The notes: generated from the sequence alone by a model not told the origin. A stretch of 52,749 nucleotides of DNA from Cryobacterium fucosi (GCF_004403515.1 NZ_SOHH01000116.1:381-53129), one strand, 5' to 3'; positions 24,500 through 36,482 are shown, numbered from the stretch's first letter. Translations and numbers: made by a program.

Positions 24500-25318
24500 T
24501 CAGGCGGAGGGCGTGTCGACGGCGCCGCCGTAGCGGCGGTTTCGGGTCGCGTAGAGCTCGATCGCCCGCCACAGGTCGACCCGGCTGAAGTCCGGCCACA
24601 GGGTATCGAGGAAGACCATCTCCGCGTACGCGCTCTGCCAGAGCAGGAAGTTGCTCGTGCGCTGCTCCCCCGAACTGCGCACGAACAGGTCGACGTCGGG
24701 AAGGTCCGAGGTATACAGGTGGCGCTGGATCGACTTTTCGGTGATGCCGGACGGCTTCAACCGGCCGGCTGCGACGTCCTCCGCCAGGGCGCGCACGGCA
24801 TCCGCGATTTCCGTGCGCCCGCCGTAGTTCACGCACATGGTCAGGGTGAGCACGTCGTTGCCGGCGGTCAGACGTTCGGCAAACTGCAGTTCGTTGATGA
24901 CGGATGCCCAGAGCCGGGGCTTCCGCCCGGCCCACCGCACGCGCACCCCCCACTCGTTGAGCTGGTCACGCCTGCGGTGCAGCACGTCGCGGTTGAACCC
25001 CATCAGGAACCGCACCTCGTCGGGCGAACGCTTCCAGTTCTCGGTGGAGAACGCGTAGACGCTCAGGTGCTTGACACCGATCTGGATCGCGCCGGCGACG
25101 ACGTCGAGCAGCGCCGCCTCCCCCGCCTTGTGGCCCTCCACCCGCGGCAGTCCCCTGGCGTTCGCCCACCGGCCGTTGCCGTCCATCACCACGGCGACAT
25201 GCTCGGGGACGACCTTCAGCGGCAGGGTCGGCGGGTAGAGACCGGTCCAGTCCAGGGGCCGGAACGGCATCGCGTCCCTGTGGGTGAACGGTTTCTGCGC
25301 GAACGGATTAGGGGTCAT
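24500..25318 (-). CDS. uppS: Isoprenyl (undecaprenyl/decaprenyl) diphosphate synthase
   Basis: 272 residues of the cis-prenyltransferase family. The diphosphate-binding Asp is D46 in [10 protein letters not shown], followed by [13 protein letters not shown] and the late [19 protein letters not shown] and [13 protein letters not shown] motifs. It makes the lipid carrier for cell-wall synthesis. ATG at 25318 overlaps the recO stop (ATGA), which decides the start over the longer open frame. recO-uppS pairs are common in actinobacteria. Confidence 0.96.
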   Translation of the reverse strand: MTPNPFAQKPFTHRDAMPFRPLDWTGLYPPTLPLKVVPEHVAVVMDGNGRWANARGLPRVEGHKAGEAALLDVVAGAIQIGVKHLSVYAFSTENWKRSPDEVRFLMGFNRDVLHRRRDQLNEWGVRVRWAGRKPRLWASVINELQFAERLTAGNDVLTLTMCVNYGGRTEIADAVRALAEDVAAGRLKPSGITEKSIQRHLYTSDLPDVDLFVRSSGEQRTSNFLLWQSAYAEMVFLDTLWPDFSRVDLWRAIELYATRNRRYGGAVDTPSA

Positions 25319-26037
25319 CGACTGACGTGCTCCAACGATCGGAGGCCTCGTCCGAGGTGCCACTGCGTGTACGCGGCGACGACCCCGGTGGCCTGGGCTC
25401 TGGTCTTTTCTGCGGCGGATTCGGCGTGGTCCCAGTCACCGGTGAGCAGGGAGCTGAGCAGGGCGATCGTCTGGGCGTCGAGCCGCGGCGAGCCGGGGGC
25501 GGCGCAGTCGTCGCAGACGATCCCCCCGACCTGCACGACGATCGCAGAGTGGCTGCCCTGCGCGCCGCACCGGGCACAGTCCTGGAAGCTGGGTGCCCAG
25601 CCGGCCATCGACAGGGCGCGCAGCAGATAGGAGTCGAGGGTGAGGCCGGCGCCGTGTTCCCGGCGGGCCAGGGATCTCAGGGCGCCGACCAGGAGCAGAT
25701 ACTGCTGAAGCGAGCCCTCGGCCTCGGTCAGCTTGTCGGCGGTTTCGACCATGGCGCTGGCCGCCGTATAGCTGGGATAGTCGGCGGTGATCTGCGCCCC
25801 GTAGGACCCGATCGACTCGGCCTGGGTGATGATGTCGAGGCTGCGGCCCTCGTAGAGCTGCACGTCGGCGACCATGAACGGCTCGAGCCGCGCCCCGAAC
25901 TTCGAGGCGGTGCGCCGCACTCCCTTGGCCACCGCGCGCACCTTGCCGTGCTTCCGCGTGAGCATGGTGACGATGCGGTCGGCTTCACCCAGCTTGTGGG
26001 TGCGCAGCACGACGGCTTCATCACGGTAGACAGGCAC
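25315..26037 (-). CDS. recO: DNA repair protein RecO
   Basis: 240 residues. The N-terminal OB-fold begins [20 protein letters not shown], followed by ARLEPF and a helical domain. A zinc-binding set is seen in CARCGAQG and VCDDCAAPG near residue 160-185. RecO loads RecA in gap repair with RecF and RecR. It is translationally coupled to uppS downstream. Confidence 0.95.
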   Translation of the reverse strand: MPVYRDEAVVLRTHKLGEADRIVTMLTRKHGKVRAVAKGVRRTASKFGARLEPFMVADVQLYEGRSLDIITQAESIGSYGAQITADYPSYTAASAMVETADKLTEAEGSLQQYLLLVGALRSLARREHGAGLTLDSYLLRALSMAGWAPSFQDCARCGAQGSHSAIVVQVGGIVCDDCAAPGSPRLDAQTIALLSSLLTGDWDHAESAAEKTRAQATGVVAAYTQWHLGRGLRSLEHVSR

Positions 26038-26112
26038 ACTCCGATTGTCCCACCTGCGGCAACGGATGCCCGCGTGCGCGCCGCAGCGGGCGTTTCAGTG
26101 GTTTCATTGGAT

Positions 26113-26814
26113 GTGCCCACAATCTCCTTCACGATCCCGCTGTGGCTCGACCTCACGGCCGTCGCGATCGGCGCGATCCAGGGCGCCATGTTCGCCGGGC
26201 GTTTCACCGACCGCCGCTTCGACCTGCTCGGGATCGCGTTCATCGGCATCACCGTCGGGCTCGGCGGCGGCCTGCTGCGCGACATCATGCTGGACGGCGT
26301 GCCGGCCGCCCTGCAGAGCAACTGGTACCTGCCGGTGTCGGCAGGGGCCGCCCTGCTCGGCATGCTCCTGCAGAGCCTGTTCAACCGGCTCGGCCCCCTC
26401 ATCATCACCCTCGACGCCGTCACGATCGGCCTGTTCGGCGCCCTGGGCACCAGCAAGGCGCTCGCCCAGGGATTGCCGGAGATCCCCGCCCTGTTCGTGG
26501 GCGTGATCACGGCCGTCGGCGGGTCGGCTCTCCGCGACATGATGCTCAACGTGCCGATCGCGGTCATGCACGTCGGGTCGTTCTACGCCGTCGCCGCGGG
26601 GGTCGGCAGCGGACTGCTCGTGGTGCTGTTCATGCTTCAGGTGCCGATCACGATCGCCGGGATCAGCTGCGTCGTGGTGACGACCGTCATCCGTGTGCTC
26701 GCGGCCCGGTTCGGCTGGAGCCTCCCGCAACAGCGGGCGATCGGCAGCTGGCCGCGCTGGCGGCGCAATGAGAACATCGTCGCCTTCCGGCGCCGTCGCA
26801 ACCGCGGGGTCTGA
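26113..26814 (+). CDS. TRIC-type (UPF0126/YadS-like) cation channel family protein
   Basis: About 233 residues with seven hydrophobic segments arranged as two repeats. Each repeat has the conserved glycine-rich kink with a D-motif: GGGLLRDIMLDGVP in the first and GGSALRDMMLNVPIAVM in the second. This is the bacterial TRIC/UPF0126 signature, a trimeric monovalent cation channel family. The tail is basic. A GTG at 26113 is taken as the start; TTG at 26107 or GTG at 26098 are alternatives and no clear ribosome site decides. It diverges from recO. Confidence 0.85.
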   Translation: MPTISFTIPLWLDLTAVAIGAIQGAMFAGRFTDRRFDLLGIAFIGITVGLGGGLLRDIMLDGVPAALQSNWYLPVSAGAALLGMLLQSLFNRLGPLIITLDAVTIGLFGALGTSKALAQGLPEIPALFVGVITAVGGSALRDMMLNVPIAVMHVGSFYAVAAGVGSGLLVVLFMLQVPITIAGISCVVVTTVIRVLAARFGWSLPQQRAIGSWPRWRRNENIVAFRRRRNRGV

Positions 26815-26916
26815 CAAAGTCTGTGAAATCCCCCCTGCACGGCGGATTAGCTCTCGCCTTTCCGGCCGTGCGGGGTGACACTGGTGAGAAGAATTCACCT
26901 TGTTTGGAGGATGCTC

Positions 26917-27660
26917 ATGAATCTACTGACAGGAAATGCGCCCGGCCTGATGCCGGCACCGGACCTGATGCCCGTCCTTTCCAGAGGGAAGCATAGAAAC
27001 CCTAGGTCAGGTGCATGTTTCATGGAGTTCGCCTCCTACCTTGCCGGCGAAGCCTGGACCGACCACCCGACCTGCACCCATCCGCTGCTGGCATCCCTGG
27101 CCCGGATGGTGAACGACTGCACCTCCGACACGGGGAGGTCGCGCCTGGTTCCGCTCATCCCGTCGGTGATCGGCGTGCGCGGCGACGATTCCCGGGTGCG
27201 CCTGCTGATGGCCCTCCGCGCCGGTACGTCGGCGCTGTCCGTGGCCAGCGCCGAACACCAGCATGCCCTCGCGGTCGGGATACTCAACTGCGAACGCCAC
27301 CTGGCCGGTGACACCGGTGAGTTGCCCGCCGACCTTGCCCTGAGAATCCGTGCCGCCTTCGACGAAGCGCCCGACGCCGAACGCTGGGCACGAGAATTCA
27401 TCGCCTCAATGGGGTCCTGGTCGAGGTCGAGGTTCACCGACCGCACGGCCGAGACCATCATCCGGGTGTCCGTTCAGGGCATCGCCGAGGCGTGCACGCC
27501 CAACCCAGACGACCGGTTGTACGACCTCCTCGCCGGAGCGATCGATGACTGCGTCGCGGTTCTCAGCCCCAGGTCGGAGTCCCGGAGGGCACCGGTGCGG
27601 CCGTCCCCGGGATTGGCGGTGCAGACCCGGCTCCGGGAGTCGGTTGACGCCCGCGGCTGA
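26917..27660 (+). CDS. Protein of unknown function (247 aa)
   Basis: The start is well set: GGAGG stands six bases before ATG 26917. The protein shows no signal peptide or membrane segment. Its N-terminal part contains NPRSGACFMEFASYLAGEAW and TCTHPLLASLARMVND, a dense motif of Cys, Glu, His and aromatic residues that looks conserved and could bind a ligand or metal. The remainder is helical and rich in Ala, Arg and Asp, with a conserved-looking ILNCERHL. I do not recognise a characterised family. A hairpin at about 26834-26873 precedes it. The last ~25 residues are low-complexity and lead into a 15-bp tandem repeat. Confidence 0.8.
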   Translation: MNLLTGNAPGLMPAPDLMPVLSRGKHRNPRSGACFMEFASYLAGEAWTDHPTCTHPLLASLARMVNDCTSDTGRSRLVPLIPSVIGVRGDDSRVRLLMALRAGTSALSVASAEHQHALAVGILNCERHLAGDTGELPADLALRIRAAFDEAPDAERWAREFIASMGSWSRSRFTDRTAETIIRVSVQGIAEACTPNPDDRLYDLLAGAIDDCVAVLSPRSESRRAPVRPSPGLAVQTRLRESVDARG

Positions 27661-27765
27661 CCGGTTCGGTGCTGACCGGTTCGGTGCTGACCGGCTCGGT
27701 GCTGACCAGCTCGGTGTGGTCCGGCTCGGTGTGGTCCAACTCGGTGTGGTCCGGCTCGGTGTGGT
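27661..27765 (+). repeat. Seven-copy 15-bp tandem repeat
   Basis: Starting at the base after a stop codon, seven units of 15 bp follow head to tail. The first three are CCGG(T/C)TCGGTGCTGA and the last four CC(G/A)(G/A)CTCGGTGTGGT, with a partial eighth (CCGG). The two subtypes are grouped, which suggests stepwise duplication. Since 15 is a multiple of three, any reading frame gives a pentapeptide repeat, but no gene in the block has a credible start. Confidence 0.9.
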
Positions 27766-27779
27766 CCGGCCGGCAAGCA

Positions 27780-27818
27780 TCCGCCGGGAGTCGCCCGTGA
27801 GGGCCCGCTCCCGGCGGA
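27780..27818. terminator. Two-way hairpin between convergent genes
   Basis: An 11-bp perfect stem (TCCGCCGGGAG and its complement at 27808-27818) with a 17-nt loop lies between the rightward unknown gene and the leftward leuA. Its position suits termination from both sides. Confidence 0.7.
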
Positions 27819-27879
27819 ATCGTTGTGCCGCAAGTTGTGGCTATGGCTCAGATCAGCCGCGGTCCGGCCCGGCTGCGTT

Positions 27880-29751
<1,872 letters not shown>

Positions 29752-29832
29752 CGGCAAACACATTTTTAACTTAGCATCGTTTGGCCGCAGTTTCGATTGC
29801 GTTTCGACAACGGAGGCCGGGGTGCCGGAACC

Positions 29833-32388
29833 CTAGCGGAGGCCCCGGGCGAAGGCGAGCGCTTCCCTCATCGACAGCGTCGGCAGATAGGCGCGGGCGA
29901 GCGCGATCCCGATGGCCGGCAGAGCAACCGGGTCGGGGTAGTTCAGGAACAAGGGGTGGAATTCGGGCTGGAATTTGCGCTTGAAGGCCAGCAGGGAACG
30001 GAAGCCGTAGACAGGCTCGAGGCTGCGGCCGAGGAAGTCCATCATCCGGGCCGCAACACTGCCGGACCGTCCCTGGCCTGCCCCGGCACCGGTCTGGGCG
30101 CCGGTCTGGGCGAGCGGGGCGGCCGACAGGCTGAGGAACTCGATCTCGGGTTGCTCGCTCATCATCTGCATGGTGCGAGCGATCAGGAACTCCATCACGC
30201 CGTTCATGCTGTCGGGCCGACGGCGCATGAAGTCGAGGGTCCAGCCGACGACGATTCCGTCCCGGTAGCTGGGCATCCAACTGGTCACGGCGTGCACGCG
30301 CTCGTCCGCGTCGACGGCGAGCATGAGGCGCACGGCCGGGTCACGAAGTTCGTCGAGGCCACCGAGGGTGAATCCGAGTTCGGGGAGTTCCTTCTCCTGC
30401 ACCCACAGTTCGGAGATCTCGGTGATCTGCAGGGACTGGAGCACGCCGAGGGCCTTGTGATCGGTCCAGACCGCTCGCACGCCGGCCCGGTCGGCCCGGT
30501 TGACCGACGAGCGGATGTCCTGCCATTTCCTGCCCGTCGGGTCCCAGCTGCGCGGCCGCAGCACGGTCTCCTCTCCGATGCCCATCGATTGCCAGCCCAT
30601 CCGGCTGAACGTTGCCTGCCAGCTGCCGTGGAGGCTGTAGAAGACCGGGATCCAGCCGTGGTCGTCGCACATGGTGGCGAAGTCGGAGATCGCCTGTGCC
30701 CCATGCTCTGCCCTGCCGATCGGCTCCGTCGTGGTGATCGCGACACCGTTGACCACCCGGTAGGCGATGGCGACGTCGCCGGCCCGGTTGAACCAGATCG
30801 AGTTGCCCTCCCAGGTCGCCATGAACGCCAGGGAGCCTCCTCCCCCGCGGGTGAGGATCTCCCGCAGCCTGGCCTGGTCGTCCCGGCTCACGCCAGCCGT
30901 GCCGCTGCGCAGGCTGAGGATGGCGCCGACGATGACGATGATCCAGAACACGGGGCCGACCCACTGGTACAGGGTGGCCGAGACCCAGTCGGTCGGGAGG
31001 AAGGACAGCCGCTCCAGCCGGAGGAAGCCGACCGGGATGAAGCGCTCCGGCACATCCGTGACCAGGTCGATCAGGGCGACCCTGGGCCGGAAGCTGTCGC
31101 GGAGCAGCCAGCCGGCGCCGACGTAGAGCGACGCCAGCCCGAGGAAGCTGAGCACGACCGTCAGGGCGAACCGGCGGCGGCGACCCGGCCGGCCCCGCAC
31201 CGGGAACCGGCGGAGATTGGCGGCCAGCACGATCGCCGTGGCCAGGGGGACGAGCACCGACACGACCAGCACCAGGGCGATCTCCCAGTAGTGTGCGGAG
31301 TGCCAGTGCCAGACGTACGGCTGGCCGGAGACCGGCAGCAGACCGTAGTACCAGGCCCCGAGCACCGCCATCCCGGCGTTGACGACGATCGCGAGCCAGG
31401 CCGCGAAGCGACGGCCGCGCGCCAGGCCGAAGGCAGCGACGAGGAGGGTGAGCAGCGGGAGCAGGCTGACCAGCACCGGGCCGGCGCCGCCGATGCGTTC
31501 GAGGGTGAGCTCGTGCACGCACTGCCTCGTGATGTTGCCGAGCAGGCACCGGTCGACGACGTCGGTGGCGGCGGGCACGTCCTGGGTGAGCAGGAGGCCG
31601 AGCGGGGCGAGCAGGCCGAACCGGGCGCCGGAGAAGATCGTGATCAGCGGGCCGACCGCGAGCACGCCGGCGACCGCGGCCAGCAGGGTGCGGGTTTCGT
31701 GGTGCGAGCTGCGCCGCCAGGTGAAGTCGATCCGGCTGGGCCGGAACAGCGCCCCGATGCCGAGGCCGACGAGGGCGGCGATCAGCCGGTAGACGTCGGA
31801 GGGCTGGCCGGAATAGAGCAGGAGGACCAGTGCTGCGGAGATCGTGAGCACGCGGATGCGCCGTCGCCAGAGCGGACCGGCGTAGCAGCTTGCCGCCATG
31901 ATGGTGCCGAAGATCGGAGTGAACGGGTCGAGCGCGAAGAGTTCGCTCACGCCTCGCGACCAGAGTTCCCCGCCGGCGACGCCGGCGTCCTGGAGCAGGA
32001 TGCCGCCGGCGGCGCCGAGCACCGCCGAACCGGCGAAGACGATGATGGTGCGGCCGCTGCCCATCAGCCTTTCGGCATAGCCGACCAGGACGACCGCGCC
32101 GGCGAGGGCGAGGAGCAGCTCTGCGCCGTTGTCGACGAAGAAGACGGAGGTGAGCGGGGTCCACCAGTGCCCCTCATCGACGACGGACTCGTAGCCGGTG
32201 CCCAGCAGCAGCCGCACGTGCCTGGCGGGGCCGTGGAGCGGGCCGGTGGCGAGGGCCATCACCAGGAGAGCGAGCGCGTAGGCGAGTGCGACCGGTTGCC
32301 GGGCCGCCCGGCGCCGCGCGGCCCGGCGCAGTGAAGTCCAGCGCGGTGACGCCCGGGGCGGTGCAGTCCCAGGCCGCTGCCTCGTCAC
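29833..32388 (-). CDS. Rhomboid-like/MprF-type (DUF2156) membrane protein
   Basis: 851 residues. The first ~230 residues look like a rhomboid protease scaffold (GHWWTPLTSVFF, AERLMGSGRTIIVFAGSA), but the catalytic G-x-S-G is replaced by FGTIMAASCYAG and the active-site His position by DVYRLIAAL, so it is a pseudo-rhomboid. About six more membrane helices follow. The last ~300 residues are a DUF2156 domain, the aminoacyl-phosphatidylglycerol synthase domain of MprF (SLAFMATWEGNSIWFNRAG, GWIPVFYSLHGSWQATF, VTSWMPSYRDGIVVGWTLDF). The likely role is transfer of an amino acid from tRNA to a membrane lipid. It overlaps the upstream esterase gene by four bases. Confidence 0.82.
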   Translation of the reverse strand: MTRQRPGTAPPRASPRWTSLRRAARRRAARQPVALAYALALLVMALATGPLHGPARHVRLLLGTGYESVVDEGHWWTPLTSVFFVDNGAELLLALAGAVVLVGYAERLMGSGRTIIVFAGSAVLGAAGGILLQDAGVAGGELWSRGVSELFALDPFTPIFGTIMAASCYAGPLWRRRIRVLTISAALVLLLYSGQPSDVYRLIAALVGLGIGALFRPSRIDFTWRRSSHHETRTLLAAVAGVLAVGPLITIFSGARFGLLAPLGLLLTQDVPAATDVVDRCLLGNITRQCVHELTLERIGGAGPVLVSLLPLLTLLVAAFGLARGRRFAAWLAIVVNAGMAVLGAWYYGLLPVSGQPYVWHWHSAHYWEIALVLVVSVLVPLATAIVLAANLRRFPVRGRPGRRRRFALTVVLSFLGLASLYVGAGWLLRDSFRPRVALIDLVTDVPERFIPVGFLRLERLSFLPTDWVSATLYQWVGPVFWIIVIVGAILSLRSGTAGVSRDDQARLREILTRGGGGSLAFMATWEGNSIWFNRAGDVAIAYRVVNGVAITTTEPIGRAEHGAQAISDFATMCDDHGWIPVFYSLHGSWQATFSRMGWQSMGIGEETVLRPRSWDPTGRKWQDIRSSVNRADRAGVRAVWTDHKALGVLQSLQITEISELWVQEKELPELGFTLGGLDELRDPAVRLMLAVDADERVHAVTSWMPSYRDGIVVGWTLDFMRRRPDSMNGVMEFLIARTMQMMSEQPEIEFLSLSAAPLAQTGAQTGAGAGQGRSGSVAARMMDFLGRSLEPVYGFRSLLAFKRKFQPEFHPLFLNYPDPVALPAIGIALARAYLPTLSMREALAFARGLR

Positions 32389-33647
32389 GGGGTCACCGTC
32401 AATCCCGTGTGCGCGGCGACGAGCGGCAACGCGCGGGTCAGCGCGTACACCACCGTGTGCCAGTCGTGGGCAGTGCCCGGGGAAACGAGGAGGTCGGTGG
32501 TCGCCCCGGCCCTGACCGCCGCCGCCTGGAGGGTGTTCGTCCAGGCAATGTACCTGGTGTCATCGCCGCCGACCGCGAAGATGATGTGCAGGGCCCGGTA
32601 GGGCGCGTGCGCGGCCAGGATGGCGCTCGGTGCGGCCGCGGCGTAGGCGGCCGCGCTGCCCGCGAACCCTGCCTGCACGGTTTGCTCCGGGGTGCCGGCC
32701 GTGGGCGCCAGTTCCCCGGAGATGTCCAGGATCGTGCCGTAGAGCTCCGGGTGGTCGGCGCCGAGCTGGATCGAGCAGGTGCCGCCCTGGGAGAACCCGG
32801 CGATGGCCCAGCCCTCCGGCGCATCGGCAACCCGGTAGTGGGCGCGGATCCAGGCCGGCACGTCCACGGTCAGATAGGTGGCCGAGTTGCCCAGCGTCGA
32901 ATCGACGCACATCGGATTCCGGTCGGGGGCGCCGAGCTGGTCGGGGACGACCACGATCGGCGCCAGGCCCTGGTGCGTGGCCGCCCAGGCATCGAGGATG
33001 CCGGCCAGTCGGCCGGCCGTGAACAGGTCGGCTGGGCTGCCCGGCTGGCCGGAGAGCATCTCGATGACGGGCAGCGCCGGCGGGTCGGCACTCCGGGCCG
33101 CCGCCGGAAGGTAGACCATGGCGTCCCTGGCCGCGAAACCCGACACGATCGCCGGTATCGTGACGGTGCCGACGGTGCCCCTGGTGTCGGCGACGGGCGG
33201 GACCGGTGCGGCGAGGGCATCCGTGAGCGTCCCGTAGACCGGGATGCCGAGGACAGCCCGCACTGTGTTGAATTGGCCGAACTCGGCATTGATCCCGGCG
33301 GCCGCGGTGAGGAGGCAGAGCGGAATCGCGACGATGGCCAGCCACCGGCGGTGCGCGCGGGCACCGACCAGGTTGGAGACGGCGAGCACGAGGGCACCGA
33401 ACAGGCCCGCCGTCCACAGCCGGGTGGGCGTGGACATGGAGACGCCGAAGACGTCCCAGACGTCGCTGACCAGCCAGACGAGGACCCAGCCGGCGAGGGC
33501 CCCGGCCAGCACGAGGGCCAGGGTCAGGGCCGCGGAGCGCAGGCCCAGCCGCCGGAGCAGGAGACCGGCGACGGCCAGCCCCGTCAGGACGTACAGTCCG
33601 ATCAGGAAGGGACCTCCGACGAGGCTGGTGGCCAGCAGCGCATTCAT
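32385..33647 (-). CDS. Membrane-anchored alpha/beta-hydrolase (esterase D-like)
   Basis: 420 residues. Four N-terminal membrane helices (residues ~5-115) are followed by an extracytoplasmic alpha/beta-hydrolase domain with the nucleophile elbow GFSQGG, a late Asp region (GGDDTRYIAW) and His in GTAHDWHTVV, the esterase D/antigen 85-like plan. It is translationally coupled to the MprF-type gene. In Corynebacterium and Enterococcus, hydrolases beside aminoacyl-PG synthases remove the amino acid again; the same pairing is inferred here but not proven. Confidence 0.85.
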   Translation of the reverse strand: MNALLATSLVGGPFLIGLYVLTGLAVAGLLLRRLGLRSAALTLALVLAGALAGWVLVWLVSDVWDVFGVSMSTPTRLWTAGLFGALVLAVSNLVGARAHRRWLAIVAIPLCLLTAAAGINAEFGQFNTVRAVLGIPVYGTLTDALAAPVPPVADTRGTVGTVTIPAIVSGFAARDAMVYLPAAARSADPPALPVIEMLSGQPGSPADLFTAGRLAGILDAWAATHQGLAPIVVVPDQLGAPDRNPMCVDSTLGNSATYLTVDVPAWIRAHYRVADAPEGWAIAGFSQGGTCSIQLGADHPELYGTILDISGELAPTAGTPEQTVQAGFAGSAAAYAAAAPSAILAAHAPYRALHIIFAVGGDDTRYIAWTNTLQAAAVRAGATTDLLVSPGTAHDWHTVVYALTRALPLVAAHTGLTVTP

Positions 33648-33803
33648 TCGATTCCTCCGTGCCCACTCTCACACCGGAACGTCCCCGCCGCACGCCAAAT
33701 ACCCGGTTCTGAACGAGGCCTCAGACTCGGGTCGAGCACGTCACAGCAAACTCACTGCAGGCGCACAGGTCGCGGCTCAGGGCCGGATCATGGGGCGGTT
33801 CGA

Positions 33804-34706
33804 CTAGAAGCCGAGGCGTCCGAGCTGCTTCGGGTCGCGCTGCCATTCCTTGGCGACCTTCACCCGGAGCGAGAGGAAGACTCGTTTACCCACGAGCGGT
33901 TCGATTTGTTTGCGGGCGCGCATGCCGACATCCTTCAGACGGCTGCCTGACTTGCCGATGATGATGCCCTTCTGGCTGTCGCGTTCGACGAAGAGGTTGG
34001 CGTAGACCTCGACCAATTCCTGGTCGTCGCGCTCGATGATGTCGTCGATGGTCACGGCGATCGAGTGCGGGAGTTCGTCGGTGACACCCTCGAGCGCGGC
34101 CTCACGGATGAACTCCGAGATGCGCGACTCCAGGCTCTCGTCGGTGACCGCGTCGGCCGGGTAGAGCGGGGCATCCGAGAGCGGAAGCAGACGCAGCAAC
34201 TCCGCGGTGAGGATGTCGAGCTGGATCCGGCTGGTCGCCGAGATCGGCACGATCGCCTCCCAGTCGCGCAATTCGGAGACTGCGAGCAGCTGGTTGGCGA
34301 CGCTGGTCTTGGAGGACGCGTCGATCTTGGTCACGATGGCGACCTTGCGGGCGCGCGGGAAATTGTCGAGCTGTTCGTTGATGAACCGGTCCCCCGGGCC
34401 GATCGGCTCGTTCGCGGGGATGCACAAGCCCACCACGTCCACGCCGGCCAGGGTCGACTGGACCAGGCTGTTCAGGCGCTCCCCGAGCAGGGTGCGCGGC
34501 TTGTGGATGCCGGGCGTGTCGACCAGGATCAGCTGGCCGTTCTTCTGGTGCACGATCCCGCGGATCGCGCGGCGGGTGGTCTGCGGCTTCGACGAGGTGA
34601 TGGCGACCTTCTCCCCGACCAGGGCGTTGGTCAGGGTGGACTTGCCCACATTCGGGCGTCCCACAAAGGACACGAATCCCGCCCGGAACTCATTTTCTGT
34701 CGTCAT
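33804..34706 (-). CDS. era: GTPase Era
   Basis: 300 residues. GTPase motifs are G1 GRPNVGKS, G3 DTPG and G4 TKID, and the C-terminal KH domain has IIIGKSGSRLKDVGMRAR. Era helps 16S rRNA 3'-end maturation and 30S assembly. The start MTTENEF at 34706 is chosen; it overlaps the upstream CNNM gene by 17 bases. It is the last gene of the hrcA-to-era operon, beside ybeY, which serves the same pathway. Confidence 0.96.
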   Translation of the reverse strand: MTTENEFRAGFVSFVGRPNVGKSTLTNALVGEKVAITSSKPQTTRRAIRGIVHQKNGQLILVDTPGIHKPRTLLGERLNSLVQSTLAGVDVVGLCIPANEPIGPGDRFINEQLDNFPRARKVAIVTKIDASSKTSVANQLLAVSELRDWEAIVPISATSRIQLDILTAELLRLLPLSDAPLYPADAVTDESLESRISEFIREAALEGVTDELPHSIAVTIDDIIERDDQELVEVYANLFVERDSQKGIIIGKSGSRLKDVGMRARKQIEPLVGKRVFLSLRVKVAKEWQRDPKQLGRLGF

Positions 34707-36018
34707 GACCGTTCTCTCCCTCGTCGTCCGACACTCCGAGGAATGCGGTCTGCGCGTCAATCAGCGCTTCGTCTCGTTCAACCAGCACAGTGCTGATTCG
34801 TTTGCGGCGGCCCTCGGTGCGTTCCGCGGTGAGGACCAGACCGCTGGTGCGGGCGACCGAACCGGCAGCCGGCAGCCGGCCGAGTGCCTTGGCCAGCAGC
34901 CCGCCGACCGAATCGACCTCGTCATCGTCCAACTCCAGGTCGAACAACTCGCCGAGTTCGTCGACCGGAAGCCGGGCGCTCACCCGGAAGCGTCCGTGGC
35001 CGAGGTCCTCGACCAGGGCGACGTCCCGGTCGTATTCGTCCGAGATGTCCCCGACGAGTTCCTCGATCAGGTCCTCGAGCGTGACCAGCCCGGCGATCCC
35101 ACCATACTCGTCGACCACCATCGCGAGGTGGTTCGACTCGAGCTGCATCTGGCGCAGCAGGTCGTCGGCCTTCTTCGACTCCGGCACGAACACGGCCGGG
35201 CGCTCGAGCTCGGCGACGGTCAGCGTCTCCACGTTCGGCGGCCGCTCGTAGACCAGCCGGGCCACGTCGCGCAGGTAGAGGATGCCGGTCACGTCGTCGA
35301 CCTCGCCGTCGATGACGGGCACCCGGGAGATGCCCTTGCTCAGGAACAGGCCCATGGCTGCGCCGATCGACGCGTCGGCGTCGATGGTGACCATGTCGGT
35401 GCGCGGGATCATCACCTCACGCACGACGGTCTGGTTGAACTCGAAGATGGAGTGGATGAGCTCCCGGTCGTCCTCTTCCAGCACGTCCAGTTCGGTCGCC
35501 TCGTCGACCATGCTGAGCAGCTGGTCCTCCGAGGTGAAGGTGGCGAGCCGGGTGCGGCCGGGAGTGACCCGGTTGCCGAGGGCGACGAGGGCGTTCGCGA
35601 TCGGGCCGAGGAGCACCCGGAGGAAGTGCACCAGCGGCGCAGTGCCGGCCAGGAGCTGCTTCGGGTGGGCGCGTCCGACGCTGCGGGGGCTCGCGCCGAC
35701 CAGCACGAACGAGACGGCGGTCATCAGCGCGGCGGACAGCACCAGGGCCAGCCAGATCTGGTCGATCGTGGTCGCGAAGACGAGGGTGACGAGCACTGCG
35801 GCGGTGGTCTCGGCGATGATTCGCATGAAGCTGATCGCGTTCAGGTGCGCCCCGGTGTCGGCTGCGATCGCGGCCAGGGACCGCTTGGCCCGTGAGGTGT
35901 CCGCCAGATCGGCGATGTCGGCGCGCGACTGCGCGGTGATGGCGGAGTCGACGGCGGCCATCAGGCCGCCGAAGGCCACCAGGAAGACGGCCGCGGTGAG
36001 AAACCACCCGATGATCAT
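34690..36018 (-). CDS. CNNM/CorC-type hemolysin-family membrane protein
   Basis: 442 residues: a DUF21/CNNM membrane domain of about four helices, two CBS domains ([19 protein letters not shown] and [20 protein letters not shown]) and a CorC_HlyC C-terminal domain ([26 protein letters not shown]). Members are linked to magnesium or cobalt efflux. It starts four bases before the ybeY stop (overlap) and ends inside the era start region. The position between ybeY and era is standard in actinobacteria. Confidence 0.93.
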   Translation of the reverse strand: MIIGWFLTAAVFLVAFGGLMAAVDSAITAQSRADIADLADTSRAKRSLAAIAADTGAHLNAISFMRIIAETTAAVLVTLVFATTIDQIWLALVLSAALMTAVSFVLVGASPRSVGRAHPKQLLAGTAPLVHFLRVLLGPIANALVALGNRVTPGRTRLATFTSEDQLLSMVDEATELDVLEEDDRELIHSIFEFNQTVVREVMIPRTDMVTIDADASIGAAMGLFLSKGISRVPVIDGEVDDVTGILYLRDVARLVYERPPNVETLTVAELERPAVFVPESKKADDLLRQMQLESNHLAMVVDEYGGIAGLVTLEDLIEELVGDISDEYDRDVALVEDLGHGRFRVSARLPVDELGELFDLELDDDEVDSVGGLLAKALGRLPAAGSVARTSGLVLTAERTEGRRKRISTVLVERDEALIDAQTAFLGVSDDEGENGHDDRK

Positions 36019-36482
36019 CGGTTTCGGAGGCGTTCCTGCAGGGCGAAGCCGATCAGGATGTCACGCTGGATGCCGAACATTTCCCTTTCCTCGGCCGGCT
36101 CGGCATGGTCGAACCCGAGCAGGTGCAGCACGCCGTGCGTGGTCAGCAGCAGGAGCTCCTCGAGAGTGCTGTGCCCCGCCGTCTCGGCCTGGGCCTGCGC
36201 CACCTGCGGGCAGAGCACGATGTCACCGAGCAGACCGGGCGGGGTCTCCTCGTCCTCGGTGCCCGGACGGAGCTCGTCCATCGGGAAGCTGAGCACGTCG
36301 GTGGGACCGGGCTCGTCCATCCACTGCACGTGCAACTGCTCCATCGCGCCCTCGTCGACGAGCACGATCGCCAGCTCGGCATCGGGGTGCACGTGCATCG
36401 AATCCAGGGCGTACGCGGCCAGGCGGAGGATGGCTGCCTCATCGACCGGGATGGTGGACTCGTTGTTGATCTCGATGCTCAA
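36015..36482 (-). CDS. ybeY: Endoribonuclease YbeY
   Basis: 155 residues. The zinc-binding motif is [11 protein letters not shown], complete with its three His. Upstream are [16 protein letters not shown] and GDIVLCP, the other family blocks. YbeY acts in 16S rRNA 3' maturation and ribosome quality control. It overlaps both phoH and the CNNM gene by four bases. Confidence 0.96.
   Translation of the reverse strand: MSIEINNESTIPVDEAAILRLAAYALDSMHVHPDAELAIVLVDEGAMEQLHVQWMDEPGPTDVLSFPMDELRPGTEDEETPPGLLGDIVLCPQVAQAQAETAGHSTLEELLLLTTHGVLHLLGFDHAEPAEEREMFGIQRDILIGFALQERLRNR

Noticed and set aside
27661..27780. Pentapeptide-repeat protein encoded by the 15-bp array
   Set aside because: Any frame through a 15-bp repeat gives pentapeptides; no ribosome site or credible start was found.
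29797..32334. Very long plus-strand open frame opposite the MprF-type gene
   Set aside because: It is a shadow of high GC3 codons on the other strand; low-complexity composition and no family pattern.
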